This document shows positions 45,501 through 60,500 of a stretch of DNA of 64,000 nucleotides, piece after piece. The stretch is taken from positions 9,148,001-9,212,000 of the forward strand of contig NC_134510.1 in assembly GCF_027942865.1 (NCBI RefSeq), read 5' to 3'. The stretch is from Odontesthes bonariensis (taxonomy: Eukaryota > Chordata > Actinopteri > Atheriniformes > Atherinopsidae). Under the pieces are notes generated by a model. It worked only from the letters and a program-made list of their open reading frames with translations, ran no database searches and was not told where the DNA came from. The number at the start of each line of letters is the position of its first letter. Within the stretch, counting starts at the first letter, position 1. The position numbers and the translations under genes were made by a program.

Positions 45501-48500
45501 CAACGTCCATTTACTCTATGTGACAGCATGAAACTGCCACGCACCACTGCATGGTGACTATGTCCACCTGCGACAGACACGATATACTTTTGATTCTTTT
45601 GAGTCACTTATAAGAATCTCTTGGTCTCTCATGCAACACACCACAGAATCAAAACCCAACAGTTCTTGTAATTCCAGCACTGCTCCATTTTGGACATGGG
45701 GTCAAACATGCCTACTACACATTTGCTCGTGAGACTGGGCTGACTACACAGATGCTGGCTTAAACCAAACAGAGGGTACAACAAGGGTCAATAAGATTTT
45801 TTAAAAAGGCTTTAATCTTAACAGTGAAAAAAAAGTTCTGCTGCAATTCTCCATCTCCCATTTAAATTCTTATAGCGGATCATACTTCAACCCTTGATTG
45901 AACTCTTAAAGGCAGGGTTTTAAGACAGCAAAGCTAAACTGCTGAAAGGAGCCTGAAAATCTCTTAACATCATTCTCTACACTGGGCAGGGCAACCTAAC
46001 CCATATCTGTCATATTCTCTACAACATGCTGTGACTATCTGCAGATGAGGATTTCCATGTGGTTACCTAAAGTTATAGTAGGTCCCTGGAGCAGCTTGTC
46101 TGTGTGTTTGTGCATGCTTGCACCGTGTCATGTATCAGTGGGTGTGGATCTGACGGGAGCTCAAACAAAGAGGCTACATTCAAGCTATTTCCCCCCTGAG
46201 GAAACCCAGCTCGAATGCAGATATTGGGGAAGAGGAACACAGATCTCTCCTATGAATCCTCCTCCTTCCAGTGGTGTCAATCAATCTGCCCTTGGTCTTC
46301 ATGTGTGAACATTCATTCTTTATGATCTTTGTTATCTTGATGTGTCACATCTGCAGTGTTGTATAAAGTACTGAAATCTCACACTCAAGTAAAAGTATAG
46401 GTACCCATCCAAAATATGACTTTGGTAAAAGTCCAAGTCACTGACTGAAATGTTACTTGAGTTAAAGTCTTAAAGTATCGGAAACGTCTTGTACTTAAGT
46501 ATGAGAATTACTGTAAAAATAAATGTACTTAAGTAATGTGATGAAAAGTATAAGTAAAAAGTAAACAAGGCAAATGCAGTTTGGTAAACTTTGAAGGTCA
46601 AATACACTTAAAATCTACACACAACCAAGAGCAGGCAAAATTTAGACCAGGTTTAGACAGAAAATACAAACTTTGTGAACCTTTAACTTTTTCTTCTTCA
46701 AGTAAGTTCAGTGCTGAAAATGAGGCGTACATTACACCATTAAAGGATAAGACCGGTTTTTTGACATTGGGCCCTTGATTTCACATTATAGCATGATGTT
46801 CTACTCACCCCTGCTTGTTGTTTGTCATTTGGAGCTGTTCCGAAGATATTCGCGAGGCGTCTGGCTGCTCTCTTGAGATATTCGGCCATGAAACGGTTTC
46901 CTATGGGCAAGCTCATACAGGCACAAACTATGCTGTTTATAATTTATTAATTACTCTACACTAGCACTGATAACGTGGAGGTGCGTCGCTTACTTAAAAA
47001 AATCCGGGTTATTGTAATTTTGATTTTTTTGTCGTAAAGTGGGTGTTACTGACGTCATCGTCGTGCTACTGCCACAGACAGCCCACAGACCTGCTGACTA
47101 TTTATTCATTCGGCTAAAATTCAAAATTAGTAACCCGGATTTTTTTAAGTAAGCGACGCACCTCCACGTTATCAGTGCTGGTGTAGAGTAATTAATAAAT
47201 TATAAACAGCATAGTTTGTACCTGTATAAGCTTGCCCATAGGAAACCGTTTCATGGCCGAATATCTCAAGAGAGCAGCCGGACGCCTCGCGAATATCTTC
47301 GGAACAGCTCCAAATGACCAACAACAAGCAGGGGTGAGTAGAACATCATGTTATAATGTGAAATCAAGGGCCCAATGTCAAAAAACCGGTCTTATCCTTT
47401 AAGAAAAAAATGAAAAAATAGGAGAAAACTGAAGCTTATCTGGCATCTGAATAGGGAGTCCAGTTTGAAACCCCTTTTGTACACCTTTCTAAAAAATAAA
47501 TAAAATAACTCAGTACAGAAAATGCGGCCAACATCACCAAGAAAAAAAGCTGTTACAATTACTGTACTTCACAAGCTATAGGAGGTGCACACACAACCGG
47601 TCATTGTACAAAAGAAAAAAAGAATTGGGAGGGAACTGCAGCTTATCTGGCATCTGAAGAGGAAGACCTTTTTTGTAAAACTACCTTAAAACCTAAAAAA
47701 AGGGAGTTTCTGTAAGATAGAATTTCCACGTCTTTGGGCAGGCATAACATGCATGGGGTCAAAACACTGTTGCGTTTTTTTCTCTCTCTCTCTTTTTTTT
47801 TATAACGAGTAACTAAACCGAACAATGAAAATGTATTGGAGTAAAAGTATGCAATTAAGTTCGGAAATATAGTGAAGTAAAAGTGAAAGTTGTCAAAAAA
47901 TTTTAAACTCGAGGAAAGTACAAAGTATTCCAAAATATACTTAAGTACAGTAGTGAAGTATTTTTACTTCGTTACTATACAACACTGCACATCTGTCCTC
48001 CTTGACCTGTCTGATCCTTCCATTTATTCTCATCATTTTATTACCTGTCTCCTGATATGTTTATACTTCTGCTCTATGTTTTCTCCCCCTCTCCCGCTCC
48101 CATCCTATCACTCATTCTAGTTCTCTCTTTCTCACTTTGCCATTTCTCTCATTCGTGTATACGCCGTCTCTCCCCCTCTCAGTCTTTTCTTAGTGCTCAG
48201 GGCTGCAGAATAATCCCCTCAGTGATTTCCCAGTCTTGTCTTTTGTCTTCTCTGGCAATGCAGGCTTTATTCAACATAATTTTCAAATTCCAGACCAGAC
48301 TGCTAATAAACAAGCACATCTCCTGACCAACATGCATCAGACTTTGGACTAAGAAATAGCAATTGTGTTTGGAGTTTATTTTCTGTGTTTTAATGATACA
48401 TCCTGTGAAGCCTCACAGTTTATCCCTTCTTATTTTACCAACAAAAATCATTACAAAAATGTAACGCTACACAGTCAGTAATAGATTGGAAGCCTATATT

Positions 48501-51500
48501 TTTATTCTGCTATTAGCTATACTTTGGAATGGTATGTTCGGTACCTCTTACATTAGTGCTCATTATGTCATAATGTTGCTGTATACATCTGCTGGATGTA
48601 TTAATAAGAAACTGTTTTCCAACAGTTAGCCATATGACTCAAAAGTGAAAGCAGTGAACTGGATTGCTCTGGAGAAGTGGTTCAACTGGAATTTACTTGA
48701 AAGGATTTTGCAGCACATTTAATGTGTCTTATGAAATATTATAATGGAACTATACAAGGCTGTATGCTGACAACAAGATGCCTCTGGGACATTGTAACAG
48801 GAGCAGTTGCTTTACAGTAAAGAAATGCATCATTTGGCACGTTTCAGGAATTACAGCTTCAACAATTCCACAGACTATTCACCAGATCAGTGATAATACA
48901 GAGCGGTTTTGCCTCCCTCTGTGGCTGAAAAATGTGGTCAAAACATCAACATGTTGAAAACATATTGTCACTTTGTTCAGTTGTGAGTAGAAAAAGAGAT
49001 GATATCGGATATCGGATGAAATACAAATTGGGAGTTACACAGGCTGTGTGTTAACAATAAGATACTTTTAGACAACGTAAAGGCAGCTATTGAATACTTA
49101 AACATAAGTAAACTGTAAAGATTTGGACTTATTTAGGATTACCACCTCTAACTATCCCAAAAAAATGATGTTATGTAGCCCTGGTGCCCAGGTGGGAATG
49201 TGGGTCTGTTGGCAAACTAAAGGTCAAGTCGATTCAAGTCGAGATGGTTTATATCGAACATTAAGGTGAAATCTTGGCTAACTGTGAACGTTGAATAAAT
49301 GTCTTTAGTCAAACCTACAGTAGATGTCTACAAAACTTTCACTCTTAAACCAAATTTAACCCAAATTTAGACAAGACTTTCCTTTAACAACGTTAAAAAT
49401 TTAGACAAGACGGATCCTTTAACATCTTTACGAGGTATTTTCAATCAATAACTGCTGAAATTTATTATTCTAAATGATGAAATTTACAAAACTGAAAATG
49501 TTGCTTAATGTAAATTGCAATAAAAGATTGCTTAATATTTTGCTGTCAATATTCAGGATTTTTGTTTTGTTTAACATACTGGTCTACACAAAGACCTAAT
49601 TGACGCTGGGTTGGTCTTTTTGTTCATGTGTCAGTTAATCGCAAGTTTAACAGTAAGTAAACATCTCCCAAGGTCTGCGTGTCAGTGAGTATCTGTGTGT
49701 AGCTGTAGAGTGAATGGAGATCCCTGGGCAGGGTCATGTGGTCACCATAGTACAAAGTTCAGCTGAGGCCTAGCAAAAGGAGGATGGCATTGCATAACAA
49801 AAACACAAATCCATATTTATTTTCATCATGTGGCAGATTAACAGCAAAACTGTCCGAAGTCAGTTAAATAGTGCATACTTAATACGTAGTATAAGATGTA
49901 ATTATTATCATACATACAGTATATTTATAATACATACTTTGTCTATTACAAGGATACCACTTCTCAGGAAGGACTTTATATACAGTATGTTCACCATGTG
50001 TGCCCTGTGGACTGACAGATGGAAGTAACATAATGATCAGGGATAAAAGAACATGATTGTTTTAAATGTAATAACTAAAGATGGATAGAGCATATAATCG
50101 AATATTATTGTGACCTCTGCACTTGCAGGTGATCGAATCTCTGGGCATCATGATCTACAAGGCTCTTGACTATGGCCTGAAGGAGAATGAGGAGAGAGAG
50201 CTAAGTCCTCCTCTGGAGCAGCTCATTGATCTCATGACCAATATGGCTGAGGCTGAGAAGGACGCCTGCCCCGACGAAGGTTATGAGGCTACAGAGGAAG
50301 AGGATGAGGCAGAGGATGACCCGGACAACATATCTGGAGTTCACAGCTACAGAGATATCCTCAAAGTAGGTTGCGAGGGAATGTGACTGATTCCAAATAA
50401 ATCTTTCTAAATGTCCTGTTTTGTGGTAGAATGAATTGTTAATTGCTTTGCGCACTGTTTTGCGCTTGCTCCCTGCTACAGTGGATATGTACAGATACAT
50501 GCAGTACTCATATCAACGCAGCAAGGAGCCTCATCTGCTATTCTCAACATGTTGTAAACAAAACACAGAGATTTCCGCAGCATAGTTTCTACATCACATG
50601 CTGTCTCCTGTGTGCTCTACACACCCGTTCTTCAACACCACTATTCTTCTCCCTCGCAAGAGCACATATCCAGCCAAAAGCCTCCTATTGGGATGTGCTT
50701 GTGGGTATGTCAACTGCCTCTGAAAAATCAAGCCAGTTCTAAACAACAGATGAGACTGGGCCTTTTTTTGGGGAACAAGCTTCCCTGCCATGTTGTTGTT
50801 TGTGCCTGTGGGAAATACATGCAGAGCGGAGGGCAATAAGAGTTTTAATTCTTGGAGGGATTCCAGTAAGAGTTTTAATCAGGGTAATTCAGGAGAACTG
50901 TGGACGTGCGAGTATGAAAATGCTAAAAAAATGGCTGTGGACACAGATTTGAACCGCTTTGCTGCCAGACTGCAACGCTCATCTTCCCTGGGAGTGTATC
51001 TCTGTTGTCCACTGGAGCAGAGAGTCACTGTGTCAGACCTCACATAGACTCACACTGTTTGCATAATGACCGCCTACCCAGTCACAAAATACACAACAAT
51101 CCTGAACAAGGAAATGTACTGGAGCAACATGGCAGTCTGTCTGGCCCGATGGCAAGATAGCTGTCGTTTTGAATTATTGTATGTGTGTATTTTTCCCAAA
51201 GACTATTTGCTCTCCTCACTTTCCCTTTCGCCCTACTGTAACTCTCACCCTAAGTGACACTCTAAATTGCTTTTAGCTTTTAACATTTCTTCAGTTATTT
51301 TAACAGTTTGCACTTACATGTTAGGGTAGCAAACGTTTTTTCGTGTGGTGTAGGCAGCATGAAGTACATAAAGACATTGTTGTCTGGTGTTGTTTGTTTT
51401 CAGTGAGATTTTTGCAGTCTGGACAAATAGATGCCAAGAGCATGCCGGGAAGTAAGCAAAGGTACCTTCTGTTCCTCTGAGAGAAAACAGCACATACATT

Positions 51501-54500
51501 GTCATCTCTGTTGGTGTGTTTGTGTGTGTGTTTAGCAGCTCAGGCAGAGCTGTCTTGTTTTTTGTGAGTTTTATTCAGCAGCAAATCCGAGTTATTTATA
51601 GATGTTTTTGGGGATATTTTGCTTTTGTGAAATGTCACTATGTTCCTGCTTACTGTTAAAAAAATTAATTAGGGACCGAGCAGTGAAACTGCAAGGACCC
51701 TATTGTATCTGTAAGGTTTATTATTATTATTATTATTATTTTCTTTCTTTCTTTCTTTCTTTCTTATTCTTTGCAAAAGGTATGCGAAAACTCAGGAAAT
51801 TTTGCGAGCGCCACGTGCTAGTCGACGACATGAAAGAATCTAAACATTATATCTTTGGGAGTCGCTCATTGGCTCTGTAGCGCCCCCTATGATGCATAAA
51901 AATGATCCCCTTAATAGGATTAGTTTCGCGTGGGACGACGAAAGTCGGAACACTCATTCATCATGCCCAGATGCACAAAAAAGTCTCATGCCGCCATGGT
52001 CCCACGTACACAGGAAGGTGGCCATTTTGGATGGAAAGTGCGTTTTCGAACTCGTCCTACAGATTTAATGCTACAGACTTCAAACTTGGCCAGGTTACTC
52101 TTAAGACATGGGGGGGGGGGAATTCATGGAGAAACTTTTTCAAAACTTAAAGGGCGTGGCCGTGGCAACGCCTCAAAGTTCGATGACTCGCCATCACTCG
52201 CCACAAAAAATGAAGTCGCTTATAACTCCCACATACATTATCCAATCTGTTCCAAACTTCATACGGTGAATGCTGGACCCAGCCTGAACGCGCACATGTA
52301 AAATAGTGACATCCACCTATAGCGCCACCTGCTGGTGGTTGGAAATGTCTTTTTCTATCCACACCTCACATTTGATCGAACTCGTCCTACAGATTTAATG
52401 CTATAGACTTCAAACTTGGCCAGCTTACTCTTAAGACATGGGGGGGAAACACTCATGGAGAATCTTTTTCAAACCTCAAAGGGTGTGGCCATGGCGACGC
52501 CTCAAAGTTATGACTCGTCATGAAGAATTAAGTCGCTTATAACTTCCACACACATTATCCAATCTGTCCCAAACATCATACGGTGAATGCTGGACCCAGC
52601 CTGAACGCGCACATATAAAATAGTGACATCCACCTACAGCGCCACCTAATGGTGGTCGGAAACATCTTCTTTTTTTTTCACACCTCGCTCTTGATCAAAC
52701 TCCTCCTACATATTTCATGCTAAAATCTTCAAACTTAGCCAGGTTACTCTTAAGCAAGGGGGGAATAAAAATCTTGAGAAACTTTTCCAAACTCTGAACG
52801 GTGTGGGCGTGTTCAGGCGGTGAAAATCGTGTCATGGCGTTATTGATTTGAAAGCCTTATCATCATCGCAAAGTCATGAAACTTGGTACACACGTCCGCC
52901 TTGTCGACCTCGTACGTATGTAAAGAGTATTGTGTGTGGGCGGTGCTAAATGGCTCAGTGGCGCCCCCTAGAAATTTTCATAAAACCCGCTCATACGTAC
53001 GCAGAGGATATCGTGCGTGTGGGCAGAGCTGCAGCCCCAGCGTCCAGCGCATGCCCCAACGTACGCACATCCCAACGTACGCACACCTCGGTCCCGCTCA
53101 CAGCTGCTTGCAGCTTTCTAGTTAATTTTATACCCCTTTTTCAGAAGTTTACACAGCAAACTGAGTTCTGGATGAAATGTCTGTGATGAAAGGATGAAAA
53201 GCTCTGTTGTCCACCATAAATTTACGCCTCCTTTCAGAGCTGTCAGTTTCAGGGAGTAAAGTGAACCACTTGACTCTACTTCGCCCCTCTCTGCAGGGTC
53301 TTCCTCTTTTGAGACTGGAAGTACTCAATAACTCGTGAAGCATGATAGAACACAGTAAATAGCCTGAGAGTTCACACCAGCACACACAGCAATGCAAACT
53401 CAGACTGCTGTGTTGGAAATCTGAAATAAAGACACTAATGAGTTCCAATGTGACAGTACAAGAAGGCTGAATAACAAGTATTCGCAAAAGAGTCGAACAA
53501 CACAGAATACAACAGCAGTCTGTAAGGTCCGACAAATTCAGCAACAGTGCGGAATTCCTTTTTTCCTTGTTTGTTTGAACACAACCTGGAGACGGCCATG
53601 TAATTCATCTTTAAAGCCTCATAATAAAAAAACATAAAAAAACCTGTATGGTTTATCAAAGGCCTAAAAGCTGTGAGAAGCTCAACAAGCATTTTGCACT
53701 GGTATACGTATCATCTTGAAACAGACATTACAGGCACGAAGCAGGTCAACATATGTGTATTAAGACATGTTCCATTACACTACCATGCACCAAACTGATA
53801 TTTGAAATATAGTGGCATTAGGCACAACATCATCATCAGACACAGGTAGAGAAATGTACCACTCTGTCGGTTATTTTGGCTGGATATAACCAAGTCTTCA
53901 CAGTTGGTCTAAATCTCTGTTTTTATTTTTTTATTTTTGTAATGGCAGAATGCTGTCCCTACTGATGGTGGAGTCAATGACCAGTATAATCATTTCCACC
54001 TTCTAACTGGGAAATAAGGTCATATTTCCTTGTTGGGATATAAAACATTCAACAAAGCACTGAAAGAGCATCGGCTGGTTTATTTTCTTAACTGAACTAT
54101 GTAATCGCTGATAAAAAGGTTCCAAGTTACAGCCAATGCAGTATGATTTGAATTTGAATTTAGGAGATCAACAATAGGCTGGATAATTCTACTCTGATCT
54201 GTGATTGGGACATATACAAATCCCTTCCTCATCTTAGCAGCTCACAGAATTACATATTTCAAACCCAGGTGGCCTCAAATAAAGTGCCAAAGCTGTGCTT
54301 TGTTCTTGTTTTTTTAATTGGTAATGACACCAGACACCAAAACATATCCTCTTTAGAAAATAAAAATATACCTATAAAACGTAGATGTGATATAGACAGA
54401 TTTCTTCCTGATAACTTCTTCTAGACTCATACTCTTCCTGCTATTGGTTATTGGAGCAAATGCACTGCTTCGTCTTTTGCCTATTGACCTATTACGGTCA

Positions 54501-57500
54501 AGGACAAAATAATTCAATGTAATAATGAATGACCTGATCCCAGATATGATCATTTAAAAAACACAACATAAAATCTTGAATCCACATGAGGTGAACACAA
54601 TAAAATGCATTGTAAACTGTCAACTTTTTCCTCTGTCATATTTGTTTAACAGTTTCTTCCCATCCGCTACTGGCCTTATCAACAAGCCCCCCTTGACACT
54701 GACTCTCTCCCTCTCCCCTTCCAGACCTACAAGCTACATTAACGTAGCATCTTCAGACCTTCTGCGTTACATTAACGCACAGTCTCTATTTGTATATATA
54801 TCTAGATTCTGTATATATATCTATTGTCTGCACCAACTAAACCAAGTCAAATTCCTTGTAAGTGCAAACCTGCTTGGCAATAAACTCGATTCTGATTCTG
54901 ATGGTGTTATGTCTTATGAATAAATACAGCTGTACAAACTGTACTCTGAATATGTTCATTCCCTATTTTCTCCTTTGTAGCTGTGTACAGCTCATCTACC
55001 CAGTTTGTCAGATGCCCCCAGTCACTACCAGGCAGTGTGTCGGGCGCTGTACACTGAAACCAGGGAGCTACGCACATTCCTGGAGAAGATAAAGAGCGCC
55101 AAAGAGGTGAGTCCTTATCTTTTCTCACCTTAGCCATGAGGTCATGAAACTCAGGCACATCCGTTGCAGTTTAAGCCAGCAGATAGCCAGATGACCTCAC
55201 AGCTGTGACAGTGAAGACACAGTACAGCTGAAATGTGAAATCATTTTGTGGGCATGGTGAACGCATTAACTCAAGCTGCAATAAATGGTCACATGACGAG
55301 CTCTGAACTTTATTTTTCCCACAAAAGACAGGACTCGACAGTTCTTCAGCACTTTGAGCTTACATGCCCCAAACTGAAACTCGGTCGCTCCATGAATTGT
55401 AATCCTGAAGCTTGTGAGAATGAAAACAAAATTTTGTATAAGTAACAAAGAAACAGCTCAAGTGACTGTAGTTACTGTATAACACTGCTCTTGTTTATTA
55501 AATGTTCAAGTAAGGAAACCAGCCATCATTTCTGTCTCAGTAATAAACCATCACTGATGTGGGTTTACAGCAAGCAGAAGTGACTGACATATCAGAGACT
55601 TGAGGACAAAGTCAATGATGACAGCTGTTGCCAGGCAGCCATCTGATGTAGAGAGGTAATCTGAGGCAGTGACTGTGGATAAGAAATTAATTTGAATGTA
55701 CACATGAGCTTACTTGAACAAAATCATGTTTACAATCCAGTGGAAGACAGATTTCCATGAATTTGTAAGATTTGGTGAGTGGTCTCATAAATAGGAAATG
55801 AGTGTAAAGGGGGGTGCTTTGTCTGGTCCACTGTTACAGTTGTTATAGCTCAATGGGACACTTCTTATGACTGTACCATCATTCAGTCTCAAAACGTCTG
55901 CGGGACACTTTCTATGAAGTGTGCGGATGACAGACTTTACTCTCGGACCCCGGAGGCTGACAGGTTTAAGTGGGCCGCTGCAGAGAAATTGTGACATGTC
56001 TGATGTGCATGTCAGACATAGACGACAATATCTGCAGACATACTGACTCTCATTCCGACAGAAGTGCAGAGTTCAGGTTCTAGTAATTCATTCAGTCAGA
56101 CATGATTAAAACAATCATTCATGACCGCCGTTTGTGTGTGTGGCATAATGTTTTCACAGCTTGGCTAAAGAACTCCAAAGGATTCACTTTGCCTGTAACA
56201 GGTCATGAGTCAGAATTGAGGTTGGGGGCTTGCAGGTGTTTTCCCAGTATGTGCCTTAGCTACCTGAGATTAGCTGTCGCTGTGTTATGTTTTATACTTG
56301 ATGAAAAGGCTTGACAAATGAACATGAGTTAATAATGGGATTCTTTCATCACAGAGGCATTATCAAATCATTCTAATTTGCCCCAAGTTCACGCTCAAGC
56401 CAACATTCTTCTAATCACAAAGTTATGTCGTATTGTTTCACATGACCTCTTGGTTTTTTTGCAGGAGTCTTTGAACCTTGTTTCTCCTCAGGAGCGATTT
56501 GGAGCTCAGCTGTGGGTTGGAACGTTTCCCATTAGGAGATGTGTGTGTCTGTGTGTCTGTGTGCTCCACCTCAGGGTTCCTTCCTGCCATGCACTACTTC
56601 TGCTGCCCTTTTGGTGTGTGTAATGCATCTGAATGAATTGAGGGGATTTGGATGGTTGCGTAACTTGCTGAGAAAGAAGCTTTATAAGGAGAACATTTGG
56701 GGACTGCAGTAATTGTACACTGGAGGAATCAACATCGCAACACTCGCTGCACCTCATAAATCCCAGCCATGTATTTCTAGTGCGGTATTTTATACTATGA
56801 ATGTAATATGAATAAACTACAGTCCAATTTCCTTTTCACATTTCAGTGTCAAATATTTGGTTCAGTTTATGTGATTATGGTTCTTTGTTGGGTAATACAC
56901 AGAATAAGAAAGACATTAGAAAATAAGATTCTTTATCCCAAATGTGTGTATGTTTTCACTATGTGAAACCATGTTCATGTTTTTTCTGAAATGTCTTTCG
57001 GTGCGTGCAGATGCTTCTTTGTGTGCAAAGCGTCTGCTGACCACAGCTTGTGTGTGTTAGGTGCCCTCGTGCCCTAGTCCATCCATCTATCTTTACCCAC
57101 CACTTGCAGATTATCATTGTCAGAGTTGCTTTGTGTCTCTACAAACAAGCCTCCTGGCTGGAAATTCATAGAAAAGCAATTGAAGTCATGATGTTTTATA
57201 GAAACAATTCCATCTTCTATTCACTCACAAATAGGGGCTTCTTATCGGCAGAAATACTTAGATTGTAGATATAGTAGGTAATATTACGATTATTTCTGTG
57301 GGGTTGAAAAAGATGAAAAACTTTGGTCACATGACGCTGACATATCGTGATTTCATTCAAATGCATCACATGCAGATTATACTGCTCAATCAACCTTTTG
57401 AATTTGTAATACGGGGCTTTGATGTGATTTGGAATTGTACACCTCATTATAAATGCGATTAATGGTGTTAAAAGCAATTGAACTAATCTTTCCTTATGCT

Positions 57501-60500
57501 CTTCACTGGGTAGATTAGCTGTGTTTTCATTTGATGAGCTATTATAAACCACTAAGCACTGCAGTGTTACCCTGTGCCACTGAAGTACACTGTTGATAAA
57601 CTGACTCGTGAGGCAGAAATCTGCGTGTTGACTGACATTATGTAACCAGTCAGTCGAACAGCTGTTTTCTGATAGGATGATGAAGAATTGTAATTTTCCC
57701 GGTGGATTGAGGTCTTCACGAAGCAGTCAGCAGGGCAGGCTCTTGTGACTGTCTTATCTACATTTGATGTGCTGTGACGTGAGCAGTCTTGCCACAAATA
57801 TTAACCAGAGGGAACATATTGTCTGTCTGCCTGCTGCTTTAATATGCTCACATACTTTTGTGCCTTTTCTTTGTCTCCCTTTTTCTCTTTCACACACACA
57901 TACAGGCACACAAACACGTCTCCTCTTGAGAAATGCAGAGGAATGCAGGTTAGCTCCTTGTTTCGCACAGTATGGCTGTCTGCCAGGCTGTTTTACAACA
58001 TTGTAATGACTTCACACTGTGCAGATTCACACAGATGTCAGAATGGAAGAGGACCTTGCTGCATCGTTCACTGCCTGAAAGCACAGACCAACTTAATTTC
58101 ATGTGTTTTCACTTTTTACTTTAGCCTTACCTATAAAGGGATGTTTATTCCTGGGAAGAGTAGCAACTGTCTTGAATCTTTTACACTGGTGAATAATCTT
58201 TTTATATGTACAATAATGGACCTAAAATTCTTTGGAAATAGCTTTGTAACCCTGATGGGCAGCAACAATTGCTTTTCTGATGTCTTTCCTCTTTCGCATT
58301 GTGTTAACAAGGAATGTTACGCCAAACTGCTAAAACATCTGCCTTTATAGACTTACTAATGATCGATTATTCAAATGCATTTGATTATCAGCACCTGACT
58401 GCAACTTATCATATTATTTCTTATGGAAGCAGTAAGGATGCTTCTGCATTTTGGCTTAAGTTTTGTTGAATAAATTATGATACAGGGTAATACAACGTAT
58501 TGTTTGCTATGTAAGGATGTGGTAATTTAGTGCTAGGACATAATGCTGCTATTGATGTATCTATAAACAACAGAACATAAGAAATACTATGAATGTATGA
58601 GTGAGTGAGAAAACACTCTATAGAATACTTTATGGCACCTAGATAAAATAAAAAGATGCAATTTGACAACACTAAAATAGTCACAGGTGCAAGTGCTCAC
58701 AGGCTGCATTCTGAGCCAATCTTCTCCTCAACCTAACCAAGTAGTTTTAGAGCTTGAACGTAGTCAATTTTGTTGCCAAAACCAAACCAAAGAGTTAAAG
58801 TGGATAGGACATGCTCGAGAGTCAAACCAGGTTATCAAAAGTGAAACAATAAGCATTAAAGTTTTCACACAAGAATTATTAATGGGTCCCCAAGATGAAA
58901 GTCTCAGGCCTTATTTCAGTACCAGCTCTCGAACCACCCATTATACACTTTGTAGCTGGTTGATATGGCACACACTCTGCACTGGCTTATAACAAGTTGC
59001 CAGAGCACTGAGCAACATTGCAAATATGTGTATTCATGGCTCTGAGACAGGAAAAGGGACAATTTAAATAATTATCGGTTAGGCAGGATTCACGAGGATG
59101 CAATGTCTTAAAGCTTAATAATTACCTCACATTTGGATCTGTAGTGACAATAAGTCAGCATTTAGCCACACAGCCATTCATTCATCAGCCATGCAATGAA
59201 ATAGATTGGCTGATGCCTTTACTGCCTCTTGAAAATTCAAACTTTAACTGAAATATTCACTGCAAGCAGTGGTAGCAAAGCGAAGTAACAACCCAAATTC
59301 AATTTACTCAGTGTTCCTCATTAAAGTGAATGAGAAAGGGAAAAAAAGAATGAAGCAGCTAACAGCTCTTAATGGCACACACACTAGCTGGCTGTAAATG
59401 CTCTGGAGCATCTGCTTCTGTATTCACATATGGCTGCACTCGCTGATCTTCCTGACTTCCTATGTGGCTGGCCTGAATAGAAAACACATTTAGGCCTAAT
59501 CTGGGCTACTTTTAACACTTATGGTGCAGGCAAGTGTTATGTGGGCCAGATGTGGCCCAAGGGTTATAAACTGTCTTTGACATTGGTTATAGCAAGTGTT
59601 GTGAAGGCCAGAAAGGGCCCAGAGTCCCCCAAAAAATTAAGATTTGGACATTTCTGGTGGATATGTTGCTGAGTCTAGGCAGCCAGACTCACCCTGAGTC
59701 AACACCATTAATCGAAGCCAAATTTTGGCCAAAAATTACTTGCATTCTGGCATGATAATCTCAAGAAGTGACAAGCTAATGTAGCAGACATTTGAGTTCA
59801 TACATGTCACTTATGTATGAAAATGAGTTTAGTTTAGCATCCCAGCTAGCTAATGCTTGATGATATTTAGATCAGGCAAAGTACAAAGAGGCTGATGTAA
59901 TTGTTGTGAGAGTGTGTTGCAGTGACTCGTGCAGCCGAATGTTGATAGCTCCCTTTAACTGTCTGTAAACTGAACATAAACAGCAACTGTGTCTCCGGAA
60001 CCAGCACAAATTTTTTCTTCAGCTGAAGGTTAACAACATGCCACCTTAAGTGGAGTCAGAGCTGTGACTAACACTGACCGTTTTTCTTTCTCTACCAGAA
60101 CCTCCGGAAGATGGAGGCGGAAACGTCAGAGGAGCCTGGCGGAGACCTGAATGAGCTACAGAATGCTGACTGGGTATACAACCACACCTCAAACTTCCAG
60201 CATAAACTGATCATTTCTTCTTAGTGGTGTAGACCCCTTTTGATGTAATCGGATAGATTTTTCAATACTGCATGTTCACATAACACAACCTCTATGAAAC
60301 CATGCACCACTCTAAACAGTAAGTTAATGCTGATTTGGATGGAGCCACCCCTCTCCCCTTAATTTTGCTGCACAGAGATGTTAGCTCACAGATTAGAATC
60401 AAATACAATTTACTACTGTATTAAAGGGTTTGTGCTATTTTCTACATCTATATCGTTGTCCAATTTCAATGTTTGCTTTCTTTGTCAGGCACGATTCTGG

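Larger units (their letters stand above)
38676..50128 (+). other. spire1: spire1 intron 2 (11.5 kb, transposon-rich)
   Basis: This intron separates the 29-bp micro-exon 2 from exon 3. It houses a Harbinger remnant, a Penelope-like fragment, and a hAT element split by a TTAA-flanked palindrome, each listed separately. Other parts show no recognised feature. Confidence 0.7.
51671..53121. mobile_element. unclassified (Helitron-like) element with internal tandem repeats
   Basis: The left end AGGGACCGAGCAGTGAAACTGC includes a small hairpin (51680-51692). The right end has a perfect 6-bp-stem hairpin (53102-53115, AGCTGC-TT-GCAGCT) followed by CTAG (53118-53121), a form seen at Helitron 3' ends. 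Inside are an (ATT)n tract, a (CTTT)n tract and the tandem repeats listed separately. The left-end motif is common in fish genomes. No Rep/helicase gene is present and the 5' TC expected of a canonical Helitron is not seen, so the class is open. Confidence 0.5.
50366..54980 (+). other. spire1: spire1 intron 3
   Basis: A 4.6-kb intron containing the repeat-structured element at 51671-53121. Nothing else recognised. Confidence 0.6.

Noticed and set aside
52047-52800. CRISPR-like array
   Set aside because: Units of about 320-330 bp repeat along their whole length without spacers; the setting is a vertebrate intron.
57844-58350. 168-codon plus-strand frame inside spire1 intron 4
   Set aside because: Longest single ORF in that intron, but its composition is ordinary intronic sequence and it shows no family motif; no flanking gene structure.
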